From: Chitinophagaceae bacterium T5-Br10_B2g13
GTDB taxonomy: Bacteria; Bacteroidota; Rhodothermia; Balneolales; Balneolaceae
Length of the DNA stretch: 43,241 nt
Reading direction: 5' to 3'
Assembly (NCBI GenBank): GCA_001564065.1
Contig: LKNA01000019.1
Span: 1 to 43,241 of the forward strand
Positions 1 through 9,153 of this stretch are shown here, piece after piece (positions within the stretch are counted from its first letter, which is position 1; each line of letters opens with the position of its first letter). The position numbers were made by a program, and so were the translations under genes. The notes below the pieces were generated by a model that saw only the letters and a program-made list of their open reading frames with translations, did not search any database and had not been told where the DNA came from.

Positions 1-2
1 AT

Positions 3-572
3 CCAAAATATGTAATGTTTGTACTGCTCGATGAACCCCGAACCAGTATTTACGGTGGATTTACTGCCGGATCAATTTTTAAAGAGATTGCCACTCGGAT
101 TGCCGGTCTGGATGATGATATCCACCGCAGCTTACTAAATGAAAATTTTGAAATTGCAGAAAACAGAGTTGTGCCTAGAATTGAAGGGCTGCAACGCGAA
201 GATGCACGGCTGCTGCTCAGGAGCAAAAATCTGGCTGCAAACTACTCAGGTTCAGGCGATTATGTAATTGAACAATATCCGGTTCCGGGCGAAAAAATTA
301 ATGGAAACAGTTCCATCAAAGTGAAGTTGGGAAGTATGGAGACCGACTCAATTCCTGATGGATTTGCAGAGATTCCTGATCTCAGAAATATGAATATGAG
401 ACAGGCTACTACCCTTTTATTATCCCGGGGTCTTGAAATTGAAACGATCGGCTCAGGTACCATTTACACTCAATTTCCCCGAGCCGGAGATCTGATGAGA
501 AAAGGCAGAACTGTGACCGTGCGGGGAAGAGCCAGGTCAATGCAACAGGCAACCGTGGTGGCAACAAATTAA
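3..572 (+). CDS. ftsI: FtsI/PBP transpeptidase, C-terminal part with two PASTA domains (5' truncated by window)
   Basis: The frame is open from the window edge, so this is the 3' end of a longer gene. The first residues, PKYVMFVLLDEPRTSIYGG, match the end of a class B penicillin-binding transpeptidase domain (the stretch before the YGG and the conserved helix). Two PASTA repeats follow, at about residues 53-106 and 117-170 counted from the Met at position 15; each has the Pro-xx-xGLxxxxAxxxL start and the xQxPxxG core. FtsI cross-links septal peptidoglycan in the periplasm. It lies 4 bp upstream of murE at the head of a dcw cluster, where ftsI is expected. PASTA domains on FtsI are usual in Gram-positives and also occur in the Bacteroidota group. 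The transpeptidase SxxK, SxN and KTG motifs would lie outside the window, so activity cannot be judged. Confidence 0.9.
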   Translation, partial: PKYVMFVLLDEPRTSIYGGFTAGSIFKEIATRIAGLDDDIHRSLLNENFEIAENRVVPRIEGLQREDARLLLRSKNLAANYSGSGDYVIEQYPVPGEKINGNSSIKVKLGSMETDSIPDGFAEIPDLRNMNMRQATTLLLSRGLEIETIGSGTIYTQFPRAGDLMRKGRTVTVRGRARSMQQATVVATN

Positions 573-576
573 TTAT

Positions 577-2064
577 ATGACCTACAGCGAACTCATAGCA
601 TTTAGCAAACCCATTACTGTTCAAGGCGGAAAGCCTGAGCAACTGGGTAAGCTGTGTCTAGATTCCAGAAAGGTTGAGCAGAATGATATTTTTATCGCAG
701 TTCGCGGAACACAAACCGACGGACATAAATTTGTGGTTCAAGCTGCAGAAAATGGTGCAGCAGTGATTATAGTTGAAGAGGATATCTCCCCTTCTATAGA
801 GGAAGCAGTACTAAAGGTAGAGGATACCCGTGAGCTTCTCTCCCCGCTTGCACAACGTATGGCCGGCAATCCTGCAAAGAAACTAACCAACATTGCCATT
901 ACAGGAACGAACGGAAAAACAACCGTTGCCACTCTGGTTTGGCAAATTTTGACAGAATTAGGTGAAAGTGCTGCCCTTCTCGGTACCATATCGAAAAGAA
1001 TAAATGACAGAGTATTAGAGAGCCGGCTTACAACCGCCGATCCAGTAGAACTCGCATCGGATATGAAATTAGCCGTAGATGAAGGCTGCAGTTACCTCGT
1101 TATGGAAGTCTCATCGCATGCACTGCATCAAAAACGAGTAGCCGGTATCCCATTTGAAGTAGCTGCTTTTACGAATTTAAGTCTCGACCATCTCGACTAC
1201 CACTCTTCGATGAGTAACTATGCTGATGCCAAGAAAATTTTATTCGACTCTCTGCCATCAACCAGCTGGGCCATTGTAAACGCAGATGATGAATATGCAG
1301 ACTACATGGTGAAGGATACTAAAGCAAAAGTGATCAATTTTTCTTTTGAGGGTAAAGCGCAAATCAACGCCGAAATTCTTAAAACGATGCCCGATCAGAC
1401 GGTTATTGATGTGGAAGGTGTAAAGTTTTTCACCCCGCTTGCCGGCAAATTCAACGCATACAACGTAGTTGAATCTCTCCTGATTGGAACAAGCCTAGGA
1501 TACGACGGGAAACTTATTGCTGACTCTATACCGGCCTGCAAAGGTGCGGAAGGCAGATTGGAAAAGGTAACCCTCCAGTCCGGTACTCGAAATTATCCAC
1601 TCGTGTTTGTTGATTATGCACACACCCCGGATGCACTTGAAAATGTTGCTTCTACCCTATCAGAGCTGAAACAAGAGAATCAAAAGTTACTGATTCTCTT
1701 TGGATGTGGCGGTGATCGTGACAGGTCTAAAAGACCTGAAATGGCGAAAATAGCTGAAAAGTTTGGTGATGAAGTTATTGTAACGTCTGATAACCCCCGA
1801 ACGGAAGATCCGGCGAAGATTATCGAAGATATTAAAACCGGTTTTAGCTCCTCTTTTGATTACAAGTCCGTTGTATCAAGAAAAGAGGCTATCCACACCG
1901 CTATTTCATCCGGTGATAGAAACACAATTATTCTGATTGCCGGTAAAGGTCATGAAACCTACCAGGAGATCAATGGTATTCGCAATCATTTTGACGATCG
2001 CGAAGAGGCTCGTGAAGCTTTGACCCAGTTAAATAACCGCACTAAAAACGGGGAGGCGAACTGA
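577..2064 (+). CDS. murE: UDP-N-acetylmuramoyl-tripeptide synthetase MurE (meso-diaminopimelate type)
   Basis: Cytoplasmic Mur ligase that adds the third stem-peptide residue to UDP-MurNAc-L-Ala-D-Glu using ATP. The 495-residue length is normal. The ATP loop ITGTNGKTT is at residues 108-116. The DNPR motif at about 405-408 is the known signature for meso-diaminopimelate, as opposed to lysine, as the amino acid added. The conserved VMEVSSHAL and NLSLDHLDYH segments are present in the central domain. The ATG is 4 bp after the ftsI stop. The stop overlaps the mraY start by one base (TGATG), indicating translational coupling. A murF gene does not follow, as it does in the classical order. Confidence 0.97.
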   Translation: MTYSELIAFSKPITVQGGKPEQLGKLCLDSRKVEQNDIFIAVRGTQTDGHKFVVQAAENGAAVIIVEEDISPSIEEAVLKVEDTRELLSPLAQRMAGNPAKKLTNIAITGTNGKTTVATLVWQILTELGESAALLGTISKRINDRVLESRLTTADPVELASDMKLAVDEGCSYLVMEVSSHALHQKRVAGIPFEVAAFTNLSLDHLDYHSSMSNYADAKKILFDSLPSTSWAIVNADDEYADYMVKDTKAKVINFSFEGKAQINAEILKTMPDQTVIDVEGVKFFTPLAGKFNAYNVVESLLIGTSLGYDGKLIADSIPACKGAEGRLEKVTLQSGTRNYPLVFVDYAHTPDALENVASTLSELKQENQKLLILFGCGGDRDRSKRPEMAKIAEKFGDEVIVTSDNPRTEDPAKIIEDIKTGFSSSFDYKSVVSRKEAIHTAISSGDRNTIILIAGKGHETYQEINGIRNHFDDREEAREALTQLNNRTKNGEAN

Positions 2065-3200
2065 TGTTATACGCACTTCTCGACTGGCTCAACCAAAACT
2101 ACTCACCGCCCGGATTCGGTGCGTTTGACTTTATTACAACCCGGACAGCCCTGGCTGCGGTAACTTCTCTGATCATCAGTTTGATTATCGGTAAAAAGAT
2201 CATCCACTGGCTTCAGAAATTACAGCTCAAAGAGGTGATCCGGGACGATATCGGTCTGGATTCACATCTGAGCAAAGCCAACACTCCTACTATGGGAGGA
2301 GTCATTATCATTCTGGCTACACTGATTCCTGCACTGCTCTGGATGAATATGAACAGTATCTATACATGGATGATCATTTTTGTAATGTTTGTTCTGGGTA
2401 TTGTTGGATTTATTGATGACTACATCAAAGTTGTTAAAAAAGATAAATCCGGTCTGCACGGATGGTTTAAAGTTGGCGGACAGGTTTTTGTCGGGCTTGT
2501 ATTGGGTGCTGCGCTATATTTCTGGCCGGCTTTTAGTGATTTCAATACACTCTCTACTGTCCCATTCCTGAAAGATGTAAACATCGACTACGCATTTTTC
2601 GGTGAAGAGTACGGATGGTTGATCTACATCCCGCTGGTAATTTTTATCATCACGGCGGTGAGTAATGCCGCTAACCTCACCGACGGGTTGGACGGACTGC
2701 TCTCTGGAACATCAGCCATAGCAGGAGTCATTTTAGGAATTTTCGCATACGTATCCGGTCGGGTTGACTTTTCAAATTTTCTCGACATTATCTATCTGCC
2801 CGGTTCAGGTGAGCTAACGATATTTGCAGCCTCACTGGTTGGTGGCTGCCTTGGGTTCCTCTGGTACAATTCACATCCTGCTTCAGTTTTTATGGGTGAT
2901 ACCGGCTCTCTGGCCATTGGCGGAGCATTGGGAGCTCTGGCATTGATGATCCACAAAGAGCTCCTGCTGCCTATTATTTGCGGAATTTTTGTAGTTGAAA
3001 CGCTGTCCGTAATCATTCAGACAAGCTATTTCAAATACACGAAGAGAAAATATGGTGAAGGTCGCAGAGTCTTTTTGATGACACCGATACACCACCATTA
3101 TGAAAAGAAAGGCTGGGCCGAGTCAAAGATTGTAGTCCGATTCTGGATCATCGCCATTTTGTTGGGAATTTTGAGCCTTTTAACTCTTAAGCTCCGATGA
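2064..3200 (+). CDS. mraY: Phospho-N-acetylmuramoyl-pentapeptide transferase MraY
   Basis: Integral membrane enzyme that moves phospho-MurNAc-pentapeptide from UDP to undecaprenyl phosphate, making lipid I. The 378-residue protein has about ten hydrophobic segments. Family signatures are visible: GFIDDYIKV (Asp pair), NLTDGLDGL, MGDTGSLAIGG and, near the C-terminus, TPIHHHYEKKG. The start overlaps the murE stop by one base and the stop overlaps the murD start by four bases (ATGA), so it is part of a tightly coupled operon. The loop between the first and second TM segments is slightly longer than in E. coli, as is common in Bacteroidota-like MraY (recollection, not an alignment). Confidence 0.97.
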   Translation: MLYALLDWLNQNYSPPGFGAFDFITTRTALAAVTSLIISLIIGKKIIHWLQKLQLKEVIRDDIGLDSHLSKANTPTMGGVIIILATLIPALLWMNMNSIYTWMIIFVMFVLGIVGFIDDYIKVVKKDKSGLHGWFKVGGQVFVGLVLGAALYFWPAFSDFNTLSTVPFLKDVNIDYAFFGEEYGWLIYIPLVIFIITAVSNAANLTDGLDGLLSGTSAIAGVILGIFAYVSGRVDFSNFLDIIYLPGSGELTIFAASLVGGCLGFLWYNSHPASVFMGDTGSLAIGGALGALALMIHKELLLPIICGIFVVETLSVIIQTSYFKYTKRKYGEGRRVFLMTPIHHHYEKKGWAESKIVVRFWIIAILLGILSLLTLKLR

Positions 3201-4558
3201 TAGACGTTAAAAACAAACATATCACCATTGCCGGAGCTGCTCGCAGCGGAGTTCCTGCTGCCCTGCTTCTGAAAAGAAAAGGAGCCATCCCGTTCCTGTC
3301 GGATGCGGGAAGTGTCAGCGATCAATTTGCCGATACTCTTCGCAGAGAGTCTATTGAGTTTGAAGAGAACACTCATTCAGAAAGAGCCATGCAGGGAGAT
3401 TTTCTTGTAATGAGTCCCGGTGTGCCTACCTCTTCTCACATTGCCGAAAAGTATCTGAGTGATAATAAGTCGGTTTATTCGGAGATCGAGCTGGCTTCCT
3501 GGTTCAATCGTTCTCCCATCGTAGCTGTAACCGGAAGTAATGGAAAAACTACGGTTGTAAACTGGATGCACCACACATGGAAAACCGCTCAGAAAGAGTG
3601 CATCGTTGCCGGAAATATCGGTTATGCATTTTCAGAGCTGGTGGAACAGACAAGTGAAGATAAAGATCTGCTGCTGGAAGTAAGCAGTTTTCAGCTGGAT
3701 CACATCGACGGTTTCCGCCCTTCCGTAGCCGTTATTTTGAATATCACACCGGATCACTTAGACCGATACAATAACAACTTCGAAAAGTACGCAGCATCGA
3801 AGTTCAGAATTGCTGAGAATCAAATCGCAGCCGACTCTTTTATTTACAACGCCGATGATGCTAAGATTTCCGGTTTTGCAAAAAAGCTATCCGAAAGGGA
3901 GAACACTCCTGAAATGATGGCTTTTTCTACAGAATCTGAAGTACCAAACGGCGCTTTTGTCCGAAATGGACAACTGATTATAAGACTCGATAACAAAGAG
4001 GAGATCCTCATGAATATTGACGATATCGCACTGCCCGGCAGGCACAACTTGAGTAACGGAATGGCTACTGCCCTGGCTGCAAGAGCCTCCGAAATAAAAA
4101 ATGAATACATCCGTGAGAGCCTGCAAAGCTTCGAAGGAGTGGAGCATCGACTTGAGTATGTTCGCACTTTTAACGGCGTAAAATATATCAACGACAGCAA
4201 GGCGACCAATATCAATGCGGTATGGTTCGCCCTCGACAGTTTCAATGTGCCGGTTACACTCATTCTCGGAGGACGTGATAAAGGAAATGATTATCGCGAA
4301 CTGGAAAGCCAGATTCGCGAAAAAGTGCATACAGTAGTAGCGATAGGTGAAGCTAAAGAAGCGATTAGAAATCAGCTGAAAGATTCCGTGCCTAATTTAA
4401 TTGAGGCAGAATCGATGAAAGAAGCCGTAAAAAAAGCCTCTAATGTAGCAAAACGAGGAGAAATTATTCTTTTGAGCCCGGCCTGCTCGTCGTTCGATAT
4501 GTTTGAAAATTACGAGCACCGAGGCAAAGTATTTAAACAATCCGTTTTAGAACTCTAA
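3197..4558 (+). CDS. murD: UDP-N-acetylmuramoyl-L-alanine--D-glutamate ligase MurD
   Basis: Cytoplasmic Mur ligase that adds D-glutamate to UDP-MurNAc-L-alanine with ATP. The 453-residue protein has an N-terminal Rossmann-like domain, the ATP loop TGSNGKTT at residues 112-119, the LLEVSSFQLD and NITPDHLDRY segments in the central domain, and EHRLEYV ... NDSKATN at the C-terminal domain boundary, which is a good MurD signature. The final part, LLSPACSSFDMFENYEHRG, is also typical of MurD. The ATG overlaps the mraY stop by four bases. ftsW begins 20 bp after the stop. Confidence 0.97.
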   Translation: MIDVKNKHITIAGAARSGVPAALLLKRKGAIPFLSDAGSVSDQFADTLRRESIEFEENTHSERAMQGDFLVMSPGVPTSSHIAEKYLSDNKSVYSEIELASWFNRSPIVAVTGSNGKTTVVNWMHHTWKTAQKECIVAGNIGYAFSELVEQTSEDKDLLLEVSSFQLDHIDGFRPSVAVILNITPDHLDRYNNNFEKYAASKFRIAENQIAADSFIYNADDAKISGFAKKLSERENTPEMMAFSTESEVPNGAFVRNGQLIIRLDNKEEILMNIDDIALPGRHNLSNGMATALAARASEIKNEYIRESLQSFEGVEHRLEYVRTFNGVKYINDSKATNINAVWFALDSFNVPVTLILGGRDKGNDYRELESQIREKVHTVVAIGEAKEAIRNQLKDSVPNLIEAESMKEAVKKASNVAKRGEIILLSPACSSFDMFENYEHRGKVFKQSVLEL

Positions 4559-4578
4559 AAACAGACCCAAGTAAAGAA

Positions 4579-5772
4579 TTGTATTACACAACACCAAATA
4601 GCAAAGTAGGATCGATCTTCGGCACAACACGCGAAGAGCTCGACACTCCTGTACAGGGAAGTGACAGAATTATTCTGGTCTGCGTATTTATGCTGATGAT
4701 GGTGGGTGCAATCGCGGTCTACTCTTCCATTGCTTATTTCGCACAGACTCATAACACCACCGCCGGCTCTCTGGTAAGCGGTCATGTTATGAAGCTTGGA
4801 ATTGCGTTCATAGCCATGATTATGTTTTCGAAATTAAACTACAGAGTGATAGCCCGCTTCAGCCGGTTAGTGGTAGTTCTGAGCTGGATACTGCTCATCG
4901 CCGTTATGATCTACGGTGACCTGGTATTTGGCGCCAGGCGTTCACTTTCGGTAGCCGGATTTTCATTTCAACCCTCCTCTTTTGCTGCAATGGCACTGAT
5001 CCTTCATGTAGCCGTTCTATTACACGAAAAGCAGGATTACATTAAAGACTTTAAACGTGCTTTCATCCCGATATTGATCTGGGTAACCATCACCTGCTTT
5101 TTAATCGCATTGGAAGATTTCAGCAGTGCTGCCCTATTAATGGGAATTTCGGTCTGTATGATGTTTGTGGGCAGAATCAGCGCCGTTCAGATTTTAGGTT
5201 TAATACTGATCGGTTTAGTAGGAGGATCAGCATTGGTTTTAAGTTCTGCTGAAAGAACCAGCCGTGTAACAAACTATATTACACAAGTTAAAGATATAAA
5301 CAGTGAAAGGCTGGAATCGAACAGTGGCTATCAGGCGCAGCAAGCGCATATTGCCATTGCCCGGGGCGGAATACTTGGTGTAGGCATTGGTAAAAGCTCA
5401 CAGCGTGATTTTCTGCCTGCACCTTACAACGACTTTATTTTTGCAATCATCGCAGAAGAGTATGGAATCATCGGTTCTTCGGCTGTAATGTTCATTTTTA
5501 TCGTGATTCTCTACCGGGGAATCGGCGTTATTGCGCGTCACTCTCCTGATGTACTCGGCACACTACTGGCACTGGGAGCCACATTGATGATTACCCTTTA
5601 CGGTTTTGTAAATGCCGCCGTTGCTACCGGACTATTTCCGGTAACCGGCCTGCCAATGCCATTTATAAGCTATGGCGGTACCAGTATGCTGTTTGCCGGT
5701 GTAATGGTTGGTATCATCCTCAATATTTCGAAACACAACAGACAGGTTCAAAACAGATTTTATAACGGTTAA
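4579..5772 (+). CDS. ftsW: SEDS-family septal peptidoglycan polymerase FtsW (TTG start)
   Basis: SEDS glycosyltransferase that polymerises lipid II at the septum together with FtsI. The 397-residue protein has about ten TM segments. The SEDS signature GLPMPFISYGGTSM lies near residue 360, and the large periplasmic region between TM7 and TM8 holds NSGYQAQQAHIAIARGG. The start is TTG: reading back in frame into murD there is no ATG or GTG, and the next internal Met (about residue 38) already lies in the first TM segment. An N-terminal cytoplasmic stretch of about 30 residues is therefore kept. The last base of its TAA is the first base of the murG ATG. Confidence 0.95.
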   Translation: MYYTTPNSKVGSIFGTTREELDTPVQGSDRIILVCVFMLMMVGAIAVYSSIAYFAQTHNTTAGSLVSGHVMKLGIAFIAMIMFSKLNYRVIARFSRLVVVLSWILLIAVMIYGDLVFGARRSLSVAGFSFQPSSFAAMALILHVAVLLHEKQDYIKDFKRAFIPILIWVTITCFLIALEDFSSAALLMGISVCMMFVGRISAVQILGLILIGLVGGSALVLSSAERTSRVTNYITQVKDINSERLESNSGYQAQQAHIAIARGGILGVGIGKSSQRDFLPAPYNDFIFAIIAEEYGIIGSSAVMFIFIVILYRGIGVIARHSPDVLGTLLALGATLMITLYGFVNAAVATGLFPVTGLPMPFISYGGTSMLFAGVMVGIILNISKHNRQVQNRFYNG

Positions 5773-6935
5773 TGACAACTGCTTCAAAGAACATATCATC
5801 CACAGACACCCGCACAGCTGCGGCAGAACCCATTCGGGTTTTGCTGGCAGCCGGCGGTACGGGTGGACACGTTTATCCGGCAATTGCCATTGCGGATGCT
5901 ATACGTGCTATGGATCCACATACTGAGATTCTGTTTGTGGGTACACGTGATCGTATGGAGTGGGAGGCCGTTCCAAAGTCGGGATATGATATTAAAAGCG
6001 TTTGGATTAGCGGGTTTCACCGGCGATTGACACCACAAAATCTGCTCTTCCCTTTTAAACTGCTGACCAGCATTGTTCAAAGTTATTCAATCATCAGAAG
6101 TTTTAAGCCGGATGTTATGGTTGCCTGTGGCGGATTTGCCGCCGGCCCGATTGGCTGGGTTGCTGCAAAATTGAATGTCCCCATTGTCATCCAGGAGCAG
6201 AACAGTTATCCCGGCGTTACAAACAGAATTTTGGCCAGACACGCCGTATCGATTTTTACAGCATTTGAAGCTGCCAAGAATTATCTGCCTGAAGAGAAGA
6301 TTACCCTGAGTGGAAATCCCGTAAGAGGCGAACTCAAACAGAGTGATTCTTTAGCGGCACGTAAAGTGTTTGATTTTAATTCAGAGTCACCTGTCCTGTT
6401 GATTTTAGGCGGAAGCGGTGGAGCTCTTGCCCTAAACAATATCATGCAAAAAGAGCTGGACCAACTACACAACAAAGCCGGTCTTCAAATAATCTGGCAG
6501 TGTGGAAAAAGATATTTCCAAGAGCTTAAAGAGCAGATCGATACCGACTCCTATCCAAATTTGAGGTTGACTCAGTTTATTGATGAAATGCCGGCTGCAT
6601 ACGGTGCTGCAGATTTGGTTGTAACCAGGGCCGGAGCGAGTACATGCAGCGAATTAATGCAGCTTGGCCAGCCTGCGATCTTTGTCCCCTCGCCAAACGT
6701 AGCGGGAGACCACCAGGCGAAAAATGCACATTCAATGGTTGATGCCGGAGCCGCAGAACTTCTGGCCGAATCGGAACTGGATGAAAAGTTTTCGGATACC
6801 ATTACAAATTTGATCAACAACGATGAGCGGTTACAGAGCATGGGAAAGGCGATGAAATCTCTGGCAAAGCCCGATGCTGCCGACACCATTGCAAAAGAAA
6901 TTTATTCACTTGTACAGAAACAGACGAATGAGTAA
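5772..6935 (+). CDS. murG: UDP-GlcNAc--lipid I GlcNAc transferase MurG
   Basis: Peripheral inner-membrane GT-B glycosyltransferase that converts lipid I to lipid II. The 387-residue protein has the N-terminal glycine-rich loop GGTGGHVYPA (residues 28-37), a second Gly-rich loop GGSGGALALN in the C-terminal half and the UDP-GlcNAc binding segment RAGASTCSELMQLGQPAIFVPSP. The N-terminus is about 20 residues longer than in E. coli and is rich in Thr/Ser/Ala; I keep it because the ATG overlaps the ftsW stop by one base (TAATG), typical of this cluster. A later start near residue 20 cannot be excluded. Confidence 0.96.
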   Translation: MTTASKNISSTDTRTAAAEPIRVLLAAGGTGGHVYPAIAIADAIRAMDPHTEILFVGTRDRMEWEAVPKSGYDIKSVWISGFHRRLTPQNLLFPFKLLTSIVQSYSIIRSFKPDVMVACGGFAAGPIGWVAAKLNVPIVIQEQNSYPGVTNRILARHAVSIFTAFEAAKNYLPEEKITLSGNPVRGELKQSDSLAARKVFDFNSESPVLLILGGSGGALALNNIMQKELDQLHNKAGLQIIWQCGKRYFQELKEQIDTDSYPNLRLTQFIDEMPAAYGAADLVVTRAGASTCSELMQLGQPAIFVPSPNVAGDHQAKNAHSMVDAGAAELLAESELDEKFSDTITNLINNDERLQSMGKAMKSLAKPDAADTIAKEIYSLVQKQTNE

Positions 6936-8337
6936 CAAGATTCAAACACAACCCGTTTTTGGCCGTACCAAACAGATCCACATGGTGGGTATTGGAGGGA
7001 TCGGTATGAGCGGAATTGCTGAAATTTTACTTCTCAGAGGCTACGGTGTTACCGGTTCTGATAGCAATTTAAGTGATACTACAGAGCGACTGGAAGAGCT
7101 GGGTGCCAAAATTTTTAAAGGGCACAGTGCTTCCAATATAGAAGGCGCAGATGTAGTGGTTTACACCAGTGCCGTTAAAGCTGATGAAAATGAAGAGACA
7201 AAAGCCGCTTTAGCAGCCCAAATTCCCGTCATAAAACGTTCTGAAATGCTGGCCGAACTGATGAGAATGAAGTACGGTATCGGCATTGCGGGTACGCACG
7301 GAAAAACCACTACCACTACCCTGGCCGGACATGTGGTACAGGACGGTAATTTTGATCCCACAATCATTGTGGGCGGACGCGTTCACAGTTTTGACAAAAC
7401 CAATGCCGTAGTAGGAAAAGGAGATATTGTTATTGTTGAAGCGGATGAGTTCGACCGTACATTCCTGCGCCTCTCCCCTTCATTGGCTGTGATCACAAAT
7501 ATTGAAGCGGAACATCTGGATATCTACGAAGATCTTGAAGATGTGAAAGAGGCCTTCATTGAATTTGCAAACAAAGTTCCATTTTATGGGGCTGTTATCG
7601 TCTGCCTGGATGATCCGAACGTGAGAAGTATACTCCCGGATATTGAACGCAGAACCATTACCTATGGATTTACGCCTCAGGCTGAAGTACGCGCCGTAAA
7701 TGTGGGGCAAAAAGGTTTCAGAAGCACATTCACAGTACTCTATCAGGAAGAGCCGATCGGAGATATTGCCTTGATGGCTCCCGGCGATCACAACATCAAA
7801 AATGCATTGGCTGCAGTAGCCATTGGCCTCGAACTTGGTATGGAGTTTGAAGACATCAAAAAAGGATTGGAGCGGTTTAAAGGTGTTTTCCGCCGGTTCC
7901 AGCCTAAGATGGATGAGAAAAATATTCTGGTAATTGATGACTATGCGCACCATCCTACCGAAGTACAGGCGACTATAAAAGCAGCACGGCGAGGTTGGGA
8001 AGACAGGCGAATTGTTGCCGTGTTTCAGCCACATCTTTATTCCCGTACTCAAGAGATGTACCAGGAGTTTGGGCTCTCATTCTTTGATGCGGAAGTACTG
8101 GTTGTAACAGATATCTACCCTTCCAGAGAAAAACCGATTGAAGGTGTAACCGGAAAGCTGATTGCTGATTCAGCAAAAACGTATGGCCACCGGGATGTAC
8201 ACTACGTGCGAGACAAACGGGACCTGCCCTCACGACTGACCGGTATTATTGAAGACGGTGACATCGTGATTACTATGGGTGCCGGTGATATTTACAAATT
8301 TGGCGAACAGTTTACTGAAATCATTAAACAGAAATAG
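6928..8337 (+). CDS. murC: UDP-N-acetylmuramate--L-alanine ligase MurC
   Basis: Cytoplasmic ligase that adds L-alanine to UDP-MurNAc. I choose the ATG at 6928 (MSNKIQTQ...), which overlaps the murG stop by eight bases. A Met at 6874 lies deep inside murG and would add 18 unrelated residues. The resulting 469 residues suit the family. Seen are the N-terminal MVGIGGIGMSGIAE loop, the ATP loop GTHGKTTTTT at about residues 122-131, VEADEFDRTFL and NIEAEHLDIY in the central domain, and DDYAHHPTEV before the C-terminal domain. murB, which often follows murC, is absent and ftsQ comes next. Confidence 0.96.
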   Translation: MSNKIQTQPVFGRTKQIHMVGIGGIGMSGIAEILLLRGYGVTGSDSNLSDTTERLEELGAKIFKGHSASNIEGADVVVYTSAVKADENEETKAALAAQIPVIKRSEMLAELMRMKYGIGIAGTHGKTTTTTLAGHVVQDGNFDPTIIVGGRVHSFDKTNAVVGKGDIVIVEADEFDRTFLRLSPSLAVITNIEAEHLDIYEDLEDVKEAFIEFANKVPFYGAVIVCLDDPNVRSILPDIERRTITYGFTPQAEVRAVNVGQKGFRSTFTVLYQEEPIGDIALMAPGDHNIKNALAAVAIGLELGMEFEDIKKGLERFKGVFRRFQPKMDEKNILVIDDYAHHPTEVQATIKAARRGWEDRRIVAVFQPHLYSRTQEMYQEFGLSFFDAEVLVVTDIYPSREKPIEGVTGKLIADSAKTYGHRDVHYVRDKRDLPSRLTGIIEDGDIVITMGAGDIYKFGEQFTEIIKQK

Positions 8338-8345
8338 ATCACTTT

Positions 8346-9104
8346 TTGAGCAAAAAGAAATCACATAGCAAAAAGAAAAGTAGCGGGTCAAAGCGGCCGG
8401 TAACACTCATTGCAGGTATCTTCTTTATTGTTGGATTGGCTGTGCTGGGTGGGTATTACTTTGAGCAAAATACCCGGATTACCGATGTGGACTTTGCCGG
8501 TTACAAATTCACCTCTTCGGAGGAACTGCAGGCTGCAATTGCTGAAGCTACTCCAGTGGGGATGCTGGCCGACAGCGTAGATTTTGGTTCACTCATGCAA
8601 TCGATCCATTCGCTGCCCTATGTGGAAGATGTAAATGTAACCATGGGTTATCGCGGTAAGCTCCAGTTCAATGTTACCGAACGGAAACCTCTGGCACTCT
8701 TGATGGATGGCAGCAGACGCGTTTATGTGGCAAAAGGCGGTATTAAGCTACCTATTATACCCGAAAAGACTGAAGATGTACCCCTTGTTTACGGATTCCC
8801 TGCGGAACCGCTCAGCGATACACTAAAGAGTGACGCATTCCGGCAGGTAGAAGATTTTTTAACTGCGGCACAAGAGAATCGCTTTGGATGGATAACCATT
8901 AGCGAAGTGGCGTGGAACGAACGTGAAGGTGTAGTAGCCCTCACTGCAGAAAACGGAGTGAAACTGCTATTTGGCCATTCAGATTTTGAAACACGGCTTA
9001 AACACTGGCAGGCATTTTATGGCGAAGTGGTTTCGACGAAGGGAATCGAAGCATTCCGCCAGATCGATCTCCGGTTTAGAAACCAGGTGGTCACCAAAGA
9101 ATAA
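8346..9104 (+). CDS. ftsQ: Cell division protein FtsQ/DivIB (TTG start)
   Basis: Bitopic inner-membrane divisome protein that scaffolds FtsB/FtsL. The 252-residue sequence has a very basic, Ser/Lys-rich cytoplasmic tail (about 20 residues), one TM segment at about residues 19-37 (PVTLIAGIFFIVGLAVLGGY) and a periplasmic POTRA-like part followed by the FtsQ domain, including LPYVEDVNVTMGYRGKLQ and the VTERKPLALL motif typical of FtsQ. TTG at 8346, 8 bp after murC, is the only sensible in-frame start: without it the basic tail and TM would be lost. Position between murC and ftsA supports the call. Confidence 0.92.
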   Translation: MSKKKSHSKKKSSGSKRPVTLIAGIFFIVGLAVLGGYYFEQNTRITDVDFAGYKFTSSEELQAAIAEATPVGMLADSVDFGSLMQSIHSLPYVEDVNVTMGYRGKLQFNVTERKPLALLMDGSRRVYVAKGGIKLPIIPEKTEDVPLVYGFPAEPLSDTLKSDAFRQVEDFLTAAQENRFGWITISEVAWNEREGVVALTAENGVKLLFGHSDFETRLKHWQAFYGEVVSTKGIEAFRQIDLRFRNQVVTKE

Positions 9105-9153
9105 GAACTCAATAACACTGATTTAGCAATCAACAAGACAAGCAGGTAGACTT

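Noticed and set aside
6874..6927. Upstream Met that would extend MurC by 18 residues
   Set aside because: It lies deep inside murG and encodes unrelated residues; the ATG at 6928 overlapping the murG stop fits the family N-terminus.
7480..8052. Long minus-strand open frame opposite murC
   Set aside because: It is antisense to a well-conserved gene, has no recognisable protein features and mirrors its codon pattern.
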